Of a stretch of DNA of 64,000 nt, positions 45,475-57,219 are shown piece after piece. Source of the stretch: Gordionus sp. m RMFG-2023 (lineage: Eukaryota > Nematomorpha > Gordioida > Chordodea > Parachordodidae); the NCBI RefSeq assembly GCF_954871325.1, contig NC_088777.1, positions 42,509,366 through 42,573,365 on the forward strand. Direction: 5' to 3'. Numbering within the stretch: the first letter of the stretch is position 1; each line of letters starts with the position of its first letter. The position numbers and the translations under genes are program-made. The notes under the pieces are model-generated. The model made no database searches, was not told where the DNA came from, and worked only from the letters and a program-made list of their open reading frames with translations.

Positions 45475-45860
45475 CACCATTATGGCAATGTTATTAAAAA
45501 TCAACCTTATTTTTAAATATATAATTTAAAGATTATTAATATCAAATCTTTGTTTTGCATTGGGATCAGGCAAAATTGTGGAATCAAGAAAAACCAATAT
45601 TTAAAAATGTTAGCTCTAAATAAATAATAGATTTTATAGGAGTATAAATATACATCTAATCTTAAATTTATTTCAGATATAAAAATATTGAACTAAATTT
45701 TTTTGGCCCAAGCTTGGGTTTGAACCCGGTAGATGCTCCTCAATGGGATAATTAATTTATTTATGTTTCCACGCCTTTTAAATAGGTGGCAATATTTTTT
45801 AATTTCTCGGAATTTCTTTAGTTTCTTATGTACCTCTTCCTTGGTTAACACAAATTTTTT
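45475..45860. other. AT-rich spacer between the LTR element and the satellite
   Basis: At about 45705-45745 the minus strand reads CCGGGTTCAAACCCAAGCTT, whose GGTTCAAAC resembles a tRNA/SINE B box. No matching A box or cloverleaf is found, so a decayed tRNA-derived repeat is only possible. Nothing else is seen. Confidence 0.35.
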
Positions 45861-48800
45861 TACGCTTCGCGAGCTTATATTCGTTTAGCTCGCTTACGCT
45901 TATATTTGCTTCGCTCGCTTACGCTTATATTCGCTTACGCTTATATTCGCTTACGCTTATATTCGCTTACGCTTATATTCGCTTACGCTTATATTCGCTT
46001 ACGCTTATATTCGCTTACGCTTATATTCGCTTACGCTTATATTCGCTTACGCTTATATTCGCTTACGCTTATATTCGCTTACGCTTATATTCGCTTACGC
46101 TTATATTCGCTTACGCTTATATTCGCTTACGCTTATATTCGCTTACGCTTATATTCGCTTACGCTTATATTCGCTTACGCTTATATTCGCTTACGCTTAT
46201 ATTCGCTTACGCTTATATTCGCTTACGCTTATATTCGCTTACGCTTATATTCGCTTACGCTTATATTCGCTTACGCTTATATTCGCTTACGCTTATATTC
46301 GCTTACGCTTATATTCGCTTACGCTTATATTCGCTTACGCTTATATTCGCTTACGCTTATATTCGCTTACGCTTATATTCGCTTACGCTTATATTCGCTT
46401 ACGCTTATATTCGCTTACGCTTATATTCGCTTACGCTTATATTCGCTTACGCTTATATTCGCTTACGCTTATATTCGCTTACGCTTATATTCGCTTACGC
46501 TTATATTCGCTTACGCTTATATTCGCTTACGCTTATATTCGCTTACGCTTATATTCGCTTACGCTTATATTCGCTTACGCTTATATTCGCTTACGCTTAT
46601 ATTCGCTTACGCTTATATTCGCTTACGCTTATATTCGCTTACGCTTATATTCGCTTACGCTTATATTCGCTTACGCTTATATTCGCTTACGCTTATATTC
46701 GCTTACGCTTATATTCGCTTACGCTTATATTCGCTTACGCTTATATTCGCTTACGCTTATATTCGCTTACGCTTATATTCGCTTACGCTTATATTCGCTT
46801 ACGCTTATATTCGCTTACGCTTATATTCGCTTACGCTTATATTCGCTTACGCTTATATTCGCTTACGCTTATATTCGCTTACGCTTATATTCGCTTACGC
46901 TTATATTCGCTTACGCTTATATTCGCTTACGCTTATATTCGCTTACGCTTATATTCGCTTACGCTTATATTCGCTTACGCTTATATTCGCTTACGCTTAT
47001 ATTCGCTTACGCTTATATTCGCTTACGCTTATATTCGCTTACGCTTATATTCGCTTACGCTTATATTCGCTTACGCTTATATTCGCTTACGCTTATATTC
47101 GCTTACGCTTATATTCGCTTACGCTTATATTCGCTTACGCTTATATTCGCTTACGCTTATATTCGCTTACGCTTATATTCGCTTACGCTTATATTCGCTT
47201 ACGCTTATATTCGCTTACGCTTATATTCGCTTACGCTTATATTCGCTTACGCTTATATTCGCTTACGCTTATATTCGCTTACGCTTATATTCGCTTACGC
47301 TTATATTCGCTTACGCTTATATTCGCTTACGCTTATATTCGCTTACGCTTATATTCGCTTACGCTTATATTCGCTTACGCTTATATTCGCTTACGCTTAT
47401 ATTCGCTTACGCTTATATTCGCTTACGCTTATATTCGCTTACGCTTATATTCGCTTACGCTTATATTCGCTTACGCTTATATTCGCTTACGCTTATATTC
47501 GCTTACGCTTATATTCGCTTACGCTTATATTCGCTTACGCTTATATTCGCTTACGCTTATATTCGCTTACGCTTATATTCGCTTACGCTTATATTCGCTT
47601 ACGCTTATATTCGCTTACGCTTATATTCGCTTACGCTTATATTCGCTTACGCTTATATTCGCTTACGCTTATATTCGCTTACGCTTATATTCGCTTACGC
47701 TTATATTCGCTTACGCTTATATTCGCTTACGCTTATATTCGCTTACGCTTATATTCGCTTACGCTTATATTCGCTTACGCTTATATTCGCTTACGCTTAT
47801 ATTCGCTTACGCTTATATTCGCTTACGCTTATATTCGCTTACGCTTATATTCGCTTACGCTTATATTCGCTTACGCTTATATTCGCTTACGCTTATATTC
47901 GCTTACGCTTATATTCGCTTACGCTTATATTCGCTTACGCTTATATTCGCTTACGCTTATATTCGCTTACGCTTATATTCGCTTACGCTTATATTCGCTT
48001 ACGCTTATATTCGCTTACGCTTATATTCGCTTACGCTTATATTCGCTTACGCTTATATTCGCTTACGCTTATATTCGCTTACGCTTATATTCGCTTACGC
48101 TTATAGTCGCTTACGCTTATAGTCGCTTACGCTTATAGTCGCTTACGCTTATAGTCGCTTACGCTTATAGTCGCTTCGCTTATAGTCGCTTACGCTTATA
48201 GTCGCTTACGCTTATAGTCGCTTCGCTTATAGTCGCTTACGCTTATAGTCGCTTACGCTTATAGTCGCTTACGCTTATAGTCGCTTCGCTTATAGTCGCT
48301 TACGCTTATAGTCGCTTACGCTTATAGTCGCTTACGCTTATAGTCGCTTACGCTTATAGTCGCTTACGCTTATAGTCGCTTACGCTTATAGTCGCTTACG
48401 CTTATAGTCGCTTCGCTTATAGTCGCTTACGCTTATAGTCGCTTACGCTTATAGTCGCTTACGCTTATAGTCGCTTACGCTTATAGTCGCTTACGCTTAT
48501 AGTCGCTTACGCTTATAGTCGCTTACGCTTATAGTCGCTTACGCTTATAGTCGCTTACGCTTATAGTCGCTTACGCTTATAGTCGCTTACGCTTATAGTC
48601 GCTTACGCTTATAGTCGCTTACGCTTATAGTCGCTTACGCTTATATTCGCTTACGCTTATAGTCGCTTACGCTTATATTCGCTTACGCTTATATTCGCTT
48701 ACGCTTATAGTTCGCTTACGCTTATATTCGCTTACGCTTATATTCGCTTACGCTTATATTCGCTTACGCTTATATTCGCTTACGCTTATATTCGCTTACG

Positions 48801-51800
48801 CTTATATTCGCTTACGCTTATATTCGCTTACGCTTATATTCGCTTACGCTTATATTCGCTTACGCTTATATTCGCTTACGCTTATATTCGCTTACGCTTA
48901 TATTCGCTTACGCTTATATTCGCTTACGCTTATATTCGCTTACGCTTATATTCGCTTACGCTTATATTCGCTTACGCTTATATTCGCTTACGCTTATATT
49001 CGCTTACGCTTATATTCGCTTACGCTTATATTCGCTTACGCTTATATTCGCTTACGCTTATATTCGCTTACGCTTATATTCGCTTACGCTTATATTCGCT
49101 TACGCTTATATTCGCTTACGCTTATATTCGCTTACGCTTATATTCGCTTACGCTTATATTCGCTTACGCTTATATTCGCTTACGCTTATATTCGCTTACG
49201 CTTATATTCGCTTACGCTTATATTCGCTTACGCTTATATTCGCTTACGCTTATATTCGCTTACGCTTATATTCGCTTACGCTTATATTCGCTTACGCTTA
49301 TATTCGCTTACGCTTATATTCGCTTACGCTTATATTCGCTTACGCTTATATTCGCTTACGCTTATATTCGCTTACGCTTATATTCGCTTACGCTTATATT
49401 CGCTTACGCTTATATTCGCTTACGCTTATATTCGCTTACGCTTATATTCGCTTACGCTTATATTCGCTTACGCTTATATTCGCTTACGCTTATATTCGCT
49501 TACGCTTATATTCGCTTACGCTTATATTCGCTTACGCTTATATTCGCTTACGCTTATATTCGCTTACGCTTATATTCGCTTACGCTTATATTCGCTTACG
49601 CTTATATTCGCTTACGCTTATATTCGCTTACGCTTATATTCGCTTACGCTTATATTCGCTTACGCTTATATTCGCTTACGCTTATATTCGCTTACGCTTA
49701 TATTCGCTTACGCTTATATTCGCTTACGCTTATATTCGCTTACGCTTATATTCGCTTACGCTTATATTCGCTTACGCTTATATTCGCTTACGCTTATATT
49801 CGCTTACGCTTATATTCGCTTACGCTTATATTCGCTTACGCTTATATTCGCTTACGCTTATATTCGCTTACGCTTATATTCGCTTACGCTTATATTCGCT
49901 TACGCTTATATTCGCTTACGCTTATATTCGCTTACGCTTATATTCGCTTACGCTTATATTCGCTTACGCTTATATTCGCTTACGCTTATATTCGCTTACG
50001 CTTATATTCGCTTACGCTTATATTCGCTTACGCTTATATTCGCTTACGCTTATATTCGCTTACGCTTATATTCGCTTACGCTTATATTCGCTTACGCTTA
50101 TATTCGCTTACGCTTATATTCGCTTACGCTTATATTCGCTTACGCTTATATTCGCTTACGCTTATATTCGCTTACGCTTATATTCGCTTACGCTTATATT
50201 CGCTTACGCTTATATTCGCTTACGCTTATATTCGCTTACGCTTATATTCGCTTACGCTTATATTCGCTTACGCTTATATTCGCTTACGCTTATATTCGCT
50301 TACGCTTATATTCGCTTACGCTTATATTCGCTTACGCTTATATTCGCTTACGCTTATATTCGCTTACGCTTATATTCGCTTACGCTTATATTCGCTTACG
50401 CTTATATTCGCTTACGCTTATATTCGCTTACGCTTATATTCGCTTACGCTTATATTCGCTTACGCTTATATTCGCTTACGCTTATATTCGCTTACGCTTA
50501 TATTCGCTTACGCTTATATTCGCTTACGCTTATATTCGCTTACGCTTATATTCGCTTACGCTTATATTCGCTTACGCTTATATTCGCTTACGCTTATATT
50601 CGCTTACGCTTATATTCGCTTACGCTTATATTCGCTTACGCTTATATTCGCTTACGCTTATATTCGCTTACGCTTATATTCGCTTACGCTTATATTCGCT
50701 TACGCTTATATTCGCTTACGCTTATATTCGCTTACGCTTATATTCGCTTACGCTTATATTCGCTTACGCTTATATTCGCTTACGCTTATATTCGCTTACG
50801 CTTATATTCGCTTACGCTTATATTCGCTTACGCTTATATTCGCTTACGCTTATATTCGCTTACGCTTATATTCGCTTACGCTTATATTCGCTTACGCTTA
50901 TATTCGCTTACGCTTATATTCGCTTACGCTTATATTCGCTTACGCTTATATTCGCTTACGCTTATATTCGCTTACGCTTATATTCGCTTACGCTTATATT
51001 CGCTTACGCTTATATTCGCTTACGCTTATATTCGCTTACGCTTATATTCGCTTACGCTTATATTCGCTTACGCTTATATTCGCTTACGCTTATATTCGCT
51101 TACGCTTATATTCGCTTACGCTTATATTCGCTTACGCTTATATTCGCTTACGCTTATATTCGCTTACGCTTATATTCGCTTACGCTTATATTCGCTTACG
51201 CTTATATTCGCTTACGCTTATATTCGCTTACGCTTATATTCGCTTACGCTTATATTCGCTTACGCTTATATTCGCTTACGCTTATATTCGCTTACGCTTA
51301 TATTCGCTTACGCTTATATTCGCTTACGCTTATATTCGCTTACGCTTATATTCGCTTACGCTTATATTCGCTTACGCTTATATTCGCTTACGCTTATATT
51401 CGCTTACGCTTATATTCGCTTACGCTTATATTCGCTTACGCTTATATTCGCTTACGCTTATATTCGCTTACGCTTATATTCGCTTACGCTTATATTCGCT
51501 TACGCTTATATTCGCTTACGCTTATATTCGCTTACGCTTATATTCGCTTACGCTTATATTCGCTTACGCTTATATTCGCTTACGCTTATATTCGCTTACG
51601 CTTATATTCGCTTACGCTTATATTCGCTTACGCTTATATTCGCTTACGCTTATATTCGCTTACGCTTATATTCGCTTACGCTTATATTCGCTTACGCTTA
51701 TATTCGCTTACGCTTATATTCGCTTACGCTTATATTCGCTTACGCTTATATTCGCTTACGCTTATATTCGCTTACGCTTATATTCGCTTACGCTTATATT

Positions 51801-53441
51801 CGCTTACGCTTATATTCGCTTACGCTTATATTCGCTTACGCTTATATTCGCTTACGCTTATATTCGCTTACGCTTATATTCGCTTACGCTTATATTCGCT
51901 TACGCTTATATTCGCTTACGCTTATATTCGCTTACGCTTATATTCGCTTACGCTTATATTCGCTTACGCTTATATTCGCTTACGCTTATATTCGCTTACG
52001 CTTATATTCGCTTACGCTTATATTCGCTTACGCTTATATTCGCTTACGCTTATATTCGCTTACGCTTATATTCGCTTACGCTTATATTCGCTTACGCTTA
52101 TATTCGCTTACGCTTATATTCGCTTACGCTTATATTCGCTTACGCTTATATTCGCTTACGCTTATATTCGCTTACGCTTATATTCGCTTACGCTTATATT
52201 CGCTTACGCTTATATTCGCTTACGCTTATATTCGCTTACGCTTATATTCGCTTACGCTTATATTCGCTTACGCTTATATTCGCTTACGCTTATATTCGCT
52301 TACGCTTATATTCGCTTACGCTTATATTCGCTTACGCTTATATTCGCTTACGCTTATATTCGCTTACGCTTATATTCGCTTACGCTTATATTCGCTTACG
52401 CTTATATTCGCTTACGCTTATATTCGCTTACGCTTATATTCGCTTACGCTTATATTCGCTTACGCTTATATTCGCTTACGCTTATATTCGCTTACGCTTA
52501 TATTCGCTTACGCTTATATTCGCTTACGCTTATATTCGCTTACGCTTATATTCGCTTACGCTTATATTCGCTTACGCTTATATTCGCTTACGCTTATATT
52601 CGCTTACGCTTATATTCGCTTACGCTTATATTCGCTTACGCTTTATATTCGCTTACGCTTATATTCGCTTACGCTTATATCGCTCGCTTATTCGCTTCGC
52701 TTATATTCGCTTACGCTTATATTCGCTTACGCTTATATTCGCTTCGCTTATAGTCGCTTCGCTTATAGTCGCTTCGCTTATATTCGCTTCGCCTATAGTC
52801 GCTTCGCTTATAGTCGCTTCGCTTATAGTCGCTTCGCTTATAGTCGCTTCGCTTATAGTCGCTTCGCTTATAGTCGCTTCGCTTATAGTCGCTTCGCTTA
52901 TAGTCGCTTCGCTTATAGTCGCTTCGCTTATAGTCGCTTCGCTTATAGTCGCTTCGCTTATAGTCGCTTCGCTTATAGTCGCTTCGCTTATAGTCGCTTC
53001 GCTTATAGTCGCTTCGCTTATAGTCGCTTCGCTTATAGTCGCTTCGCTTATAGTCGCTTCGCTTATAGTCGCTTCGCTTATAGTCGCTTCGCTTATAGTC
53101 GCTTCGCTTATAGTCGCTTCGCTTATAGTCGCTTCGCTTATAGTCGCTTCGCTTATAGTCGCTTCGCTTATAGTCGCTTCGCTTATAGTCGCTTCGCTTA
53201 TATTCGCTTCGCTTATATTCGCTTCGCTTATATGTCGCTTCGCTTATATGTCGCTTCGCTTATATGTCGCTTGCGGCTTATAGTCGCTTCGCTTATAGTC
53301 GCTTCGCTTATATCCTTCGCTTATATTCGCTCGCTTATATTCGCTTCGCTCGCTTATATTCGCTTCGCTCGCTTATATTCGCTTCGCTCGCTTATATTCG
53401 CTTCGCTTATATTCGCTTCGCTTATATTCGCTTCGCTTATA
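45861..53441 (+). repeat. 7.6-kb satellite of 16-bp and 15-bp units
   Basis: The basic unit is TATTCGCTTACGCTTA (16 bp, two CpGs). It is organised in blocks: a degenerate left edge to about 45921; about 136 near-perfect TATT units to about 48101; a TAGT-variant block to about 48640 that mixes in 15-bp TAGTCGCTTCGCTTA units; a short mixed zone; about 245 TATT units from about 48720 to 52640; a ragged zone; about 30 copies of the 15-bp TAGT unit (about 52741-53200); and a degenerate right edge with CGCTCGCTTA. The unit lacks stops in all three forward frames, so the 738-codon forward frame at 45906-48122 is an artefact. Confidence 0.98.
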
Positions 53442-54505
53442 GATGGTATATCATCGGTGTACAATTTAAACATAGGGTTCTAATGTAGGTTAACAAGAAT
53501 ATGAAAAGTAAAATTTATTACTCTTATAGTGAAAAATATGTAATATATTAATTAAAAACAATAAATTTAAACAAATCATAATTATTATTCAATTAAAAAT
53601 AATGAAAAAAAGAAAGGGTAAATCATGTCTAAAAATTTTTTTATGAATCAAGTTTAAAAAATTTTTCAATTTAAAAAATATTATTGCTTATCAGAATATA
53701 AATTTCTCTGAGAATTATCAAGAGAGATTTTTAATTAACTGCCTATTTGAATTACATTAATGTTTACACAGATAATATCAAATTTCTGTCACTTCTAACT
53801 TAAATGCATACTACAAATCATCGTCTACTATTTCAAGATCCATTCAAATATAGAAAATATTGGAATAAAGAAAAAATCGACATAGTTAATAAAATGTTGT
53901 CCCTACCGAAAAACAACAAATGAAAGTTAAAATCGCTAAATAATATAGGAATGTCTAGAGCGTCCTTCATAAATTTAGAATAAATATATTTCCAGAAATA
54001 AATGGAGATCCTCTAAAAGAATACACTATTCAAAATAGTGGAAGTAAGAAAAAAAAATTCACCTATCATTGATATCAATGACAAATAATATGTTTACGAT
54101 ACAAGACATTATTGAAAATTTACCACCTGGTAGTCCCAAAAATAAGGCAACTATAAAAAAAAATATATAAAATATTGGCTGGTCGAATAAAAGAGGCAAA
54201 GAGTATGGCAGAAGAATACGCCTGGGGATATAAATATTCGTCAAATTTACTGTTTAAAATTAAATATCCCAAAAAAGTTCTGACAAAAAAATATGAGTTT
54301 TAAAAAAAGGTTAATTACAATTTTTTCTTGAGAATTCTAAGAGAAATTTATATTTTGAAAATCAATTTTAATTTTTTTTAAAAGAAATTTAAAAATTAAT
54401 TTTTTACGTAAAATATATTTTATAAATAAACAAAATATTATATAATAAATATGCTTTGTTAATATTTTGTTTGTTTTTAATTTAGTTAGAGTAAGATTAA
54501 GGGTA
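53442..54505. other. Intergenic DNA right of the satellite
   Basis: A plus-strand stretch at about 53815-53940 reads NHRLLFQDPFKYRKYWNKEK and IDIVNKMLSLPKNNK in one frame, followed by a stop and LNNIGMSRASFINL. It may be a decayed coding scrap of unknown origin. The rest is A/T-rich with nothing recognised. Confidence 0.35.
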
Positions 54506-54513
54506 ATAAGAAT

Positions 54514-54913
54514 TAGTGATCTGCATTGGGCCTAATTTTTCAAGCCCGGCCCGGCCCGAAATTTTTTTTATATAAGTTTTGCCGACCCGGCCCGAACCCG
54601 AATTTTTTTAAAAAGTTTTGCCGGCCCGGCCCGAACCCGAAATTATTATTTAAAAAAATCGGCCCGGCCCGGACTGAATTTATTTAAATATAGAAATTAA
54701 TTTTTATAATTACTCAAAATAAAAGACATATGATGTCGTTTAGTTTCAATAAATAAAATCAAATATTTTTATTTTACATAAAAAATTCAATATAAAATTG
54801 ATAAATTTAGATATATTTCAAAAAAATTTCCAAGGTCCGACCCGACCTGGCCCAAATTTTTTTTAAAAATGTCCGGGCCGGGTACGGGCCTGGCCTAACA
54901 TTGCAGATCTCTA
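54514..54913. mobile_element. hAT-like non-autonomous element, TAG-GATCTGCA family, reference copy
   Basis: This 400-bp element begins TAGTGATCTGCATTGGGCC and ends GGCCTAACATTGCAGATCTCTA. ATAAGAAT lies directly outside both ends (54506-54513 and 54914-54921), a perfect 8-bp target duplication. Each arm is built from repeated CCCGGCCCG or GGGCCGGG words, alternating with runs of T or A, around an AT-rich centre. It has no coding capacity, so its transposase must come from elsewhere. The clean ends make this the youngest copy of the family in the window. Confidence 0.88.
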
Positions 54914-54921
54914 ATAAGAAT

Positions 54922-56196
54922 CATTATGCATTGTAATTGTAAGGAATAAATTGTTCGATCCAAAAAATTAAATGTTTTCTACAAAAAAATAAGATTATTA
55001 AAATATTGAAAATAGGAAATGGGTAAAAATAAATAAAAGGTCCCACAAAATGTGATTTCGAAAATTTTAGAATTATATAATTTTCGAAATAAGAAAGATT
55101 TGATTAAATAAATGAAAATACTATTATTTGATTAACAAATTGTAACTTATTATTTTTATACGAATAATTCACTTTAGTCCTTAATTTTGCTAGTCATTTT
55201 AATATGTCTCATCAATATCAACACCCTTATATCTCAGTCTCAAACAACAAACCATGATTTAACATTGTTATTTGTGACTTTGAAATATTTAATAAACTAT
55301 TAACCTGTTTAGTTTTTGGAATTGCTTTATAATTTTTTTGGTAAATTTTTTTTTTAATTAGCTCATAAAATTGATATTGCCAATAAATTTTCTTATATTT
55401 GAAGCTATTACACTATGCCAATTATCACTTAAATAATAAAAATTGTGAGATTAGGATAACCATCCCATTTATATTTGAACTTAAAAATTTTATTTATATA
55501 ATTAAGAATAGGATTTTCAATTCCTTTTTAGGTAGAAGGGAAACTATCGAATTTGCATCAGAAGCTTATAATAAAAAAAATATTTATCACGAAGATTAAA
55601 TTTTGTCCTTGGCTAATTTAGCCAGTTACCATATGTTTGAAAAATATTATTTTAAAAAAAATTGATTTAAAAACGTATTTTTAATTTAATTCCAAGTATC
55701 TTAAAATAAATTTTTTTGTTTTAATTAAAAATGGTGATTTATAATTTGTAAAAATAATGCCTCTTTAAATATATTTAATTTATTTATATATAATCCGAAA
55801 AAGAATTTAACCTCTTTGAATATTAAAAATTTCTTAATGGATAATTATTATGTTTATTAAAATATTAATAAACTTTATTGTCATAATAAAAATTTTTAAT
55901 AAAAATAAGATTGAATAAGTATATATCATCGGTTATTTAGAGGATTTATAATTAAAATCTGGCAATTAAGTGCTATCTTGAATAGGTATAATAACAAATT
56001 TAAAATTACATTTCTTCAGCGCATTCAAAAAATACGACAATAATAATCATTGATATTGAAATATGATAAAATAATGATTTAAAATGACAAATTTTATCTT
56101 TTTTTTTCAATTAATGTGAGGAAGTGGGTTTGTATTTTTGGAAAAATAAATTAAATTTTAAATTTAGCAAATAAAATTAGGTACTATATATATTTT
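54922..56196. other. AT-rich intergenic DNA downstream of the LIM gene
   Basis: At about 55532 on the plus strand, TTCCTTTTTAG is followed by an open 65 bp (RRETIEFASEAYNKKNIYHED and stop) that could be a terminal exon, but no upstream partner is found. Nothing else is recognised. Confidence 0.3.
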
Positions 56197-56330
56197 TTAA
56201 CATTTTTGACAAAACACCTCATTTTCTCTATAATTGAAAGCTTGATCTTTCAAAGGATCTGAACAATTGTGGCATTTAAAGCAATCACTGTGCCAGCTGT
56301 TATCTTCGTATGTAACGTATTGGGTACCAG
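56197..56330 (-). CDS. FHL-like LIM-only protein, last exon
   Basis: Follows AAAAATAG in phase 1 and reads A-GTQYVTYEDNSWHSDCFKCH, then NCSDPLKDQAFNYRENEVFC and QKC, with the stop straight after the last cysteine. It completes the last LIM domain with the W-H-x-x-C and C-x-x-C ligands, and matches the FHL C-terminus (G-G-T-K-Y-I-S-F-E-x-R-x-WH in relatives). Ending right at the final zinc ligand is typical of LIM-only proteins. Confidence 0.92.
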
Positions 56331-56654
56331 CTATTTTTTTAATTAATAATTAAATTTATAAGTGTGAAAAATTAGTCAGCAAATGGGTTATATTAATTAA
56401 AGATCGCCAATTAAAATATTAATCCTGATTGAAGTCCAATAGTTGGTACAAATTTATTTATGAATAATGCAGTTTAAATGGTAACGTAAAAAAATTGATT
56501 GGTAAACGTTTTTTTACCATAAAAAACAATACATACAAAAAAAACTTCAATTAAAACAACGAGACGTTTTATAGAAGTAAATTGAACGCTAAGCGCTACC
56601 TCAATTTTGAGATATAAACTATCAAATATATAAATATAAAAATAATAGTTATAC

Positions 56655-56841
56655 CGGATATAGGTTTCACACATTTCTTGCATTTTTTGGCAAAATTTTT
56701 GTCGAAACATTCTATGCAATATTTTTTGTCTTCGTAATTAACAATAGTCTTGCCACCTAACGATTGTTTGCAAGAATTGCATACTATACAGTCCTTGTGG
56801 TAAAATTCATCTTTACCTTTAAGCATGGGGCCGGTTATTTT
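56655..56841 (-). CDS. FHL-like LIM-only protein, third exon in window
   Basis: Reads KITGPMLKGKDEFYHKDCIV, then CNSCKQSLGGKTIVNYEDKK and YCIECFDKNFAKKCKKCVKP, then IS plus one base before GTATAA. It covers most of the second complete LIM domain and starts the third (CKKCVKPISG). The F-YHKDC and C-x-x-C ligands are all present. AAKKC/FAKKC-x-x-C-x-KPISG is a hallmark of four-and-a-half-LIM (FHL) proteins, which are adaptors between integrin/actin structures and transcription regulators. Confidence 0.93.
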
Positions 56842-57049
56842 CTATATTATTATAATTTAGATTTAAAAAGTGAAAAAATTAATGCTAGAATTTATATAAA
56901 ATTTACCACTTTTTTGAAAAACTAATTTCAAAAAAAAAAATCAAAAATTGGGTAATAAACGAATTTCCCCAAAATAAATAAAATAGCATTTCCGGACCGA
57001 TGGAAATCGGGTGATTAAAAAATACAATAAATTATTGAAAATAAATTAC

Positions 57050-57219
57050 TTCGTTGCAAATGGCACACTTCTGAGCAATTTTATTTTCATAGCAATTCGT
57101 GCATATGTACTCGCTATTAAATATATAACATTTTCCTTGGCCTATTTTTTGGGAACATTTCGCGCATTTAAAGCAATCATCATGGTAAGCGTGACCTTGA
57201 ATGTCCACTTTCCTTTGAC
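57050..57219 (-). CDS. FHL-like LIM-only protein, second exon in window
   Basis: Begins after TTATTTAG in phase 1 and reads G-QRKVDIQGHAYHDDCFKCAK, then CSQKIGQGKCYIFNSEYICT and NCYENKIAQKCAICNE, ending at GTAATT. This finishes the first complete LIM domain (Y-H-D-D-C, C-x-x-C, C-T-x-C) and begins the second (CAICNE). All zinc ligands expected in this stretch are present. Confidence 0.93.

Noticed and set aside
45705-45745. tRNA-like CCGGGTTCAAACCC
   Set aside because: B-box resemblance only, with no acceptor stem or A box.
45906-48122. 738-codon open frame on the plus strand
   Set aside because: It is the 16-bp satellite read through; the unit contains no forward stop codon, so the frame carries no coding evidence.
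45861-53441. CRISPR-like or telomere-like array
   Set aside because: Units are contiguous without spacers, and the 15/16-bp unit does not resemble known telomere repeats; this is an ordinary satellite in eukaryotic DNA.
53232-53488. Two short open frames at the satellite's right edge
   Set aside because: They consist of degenerate satellite units running into unique DNA.
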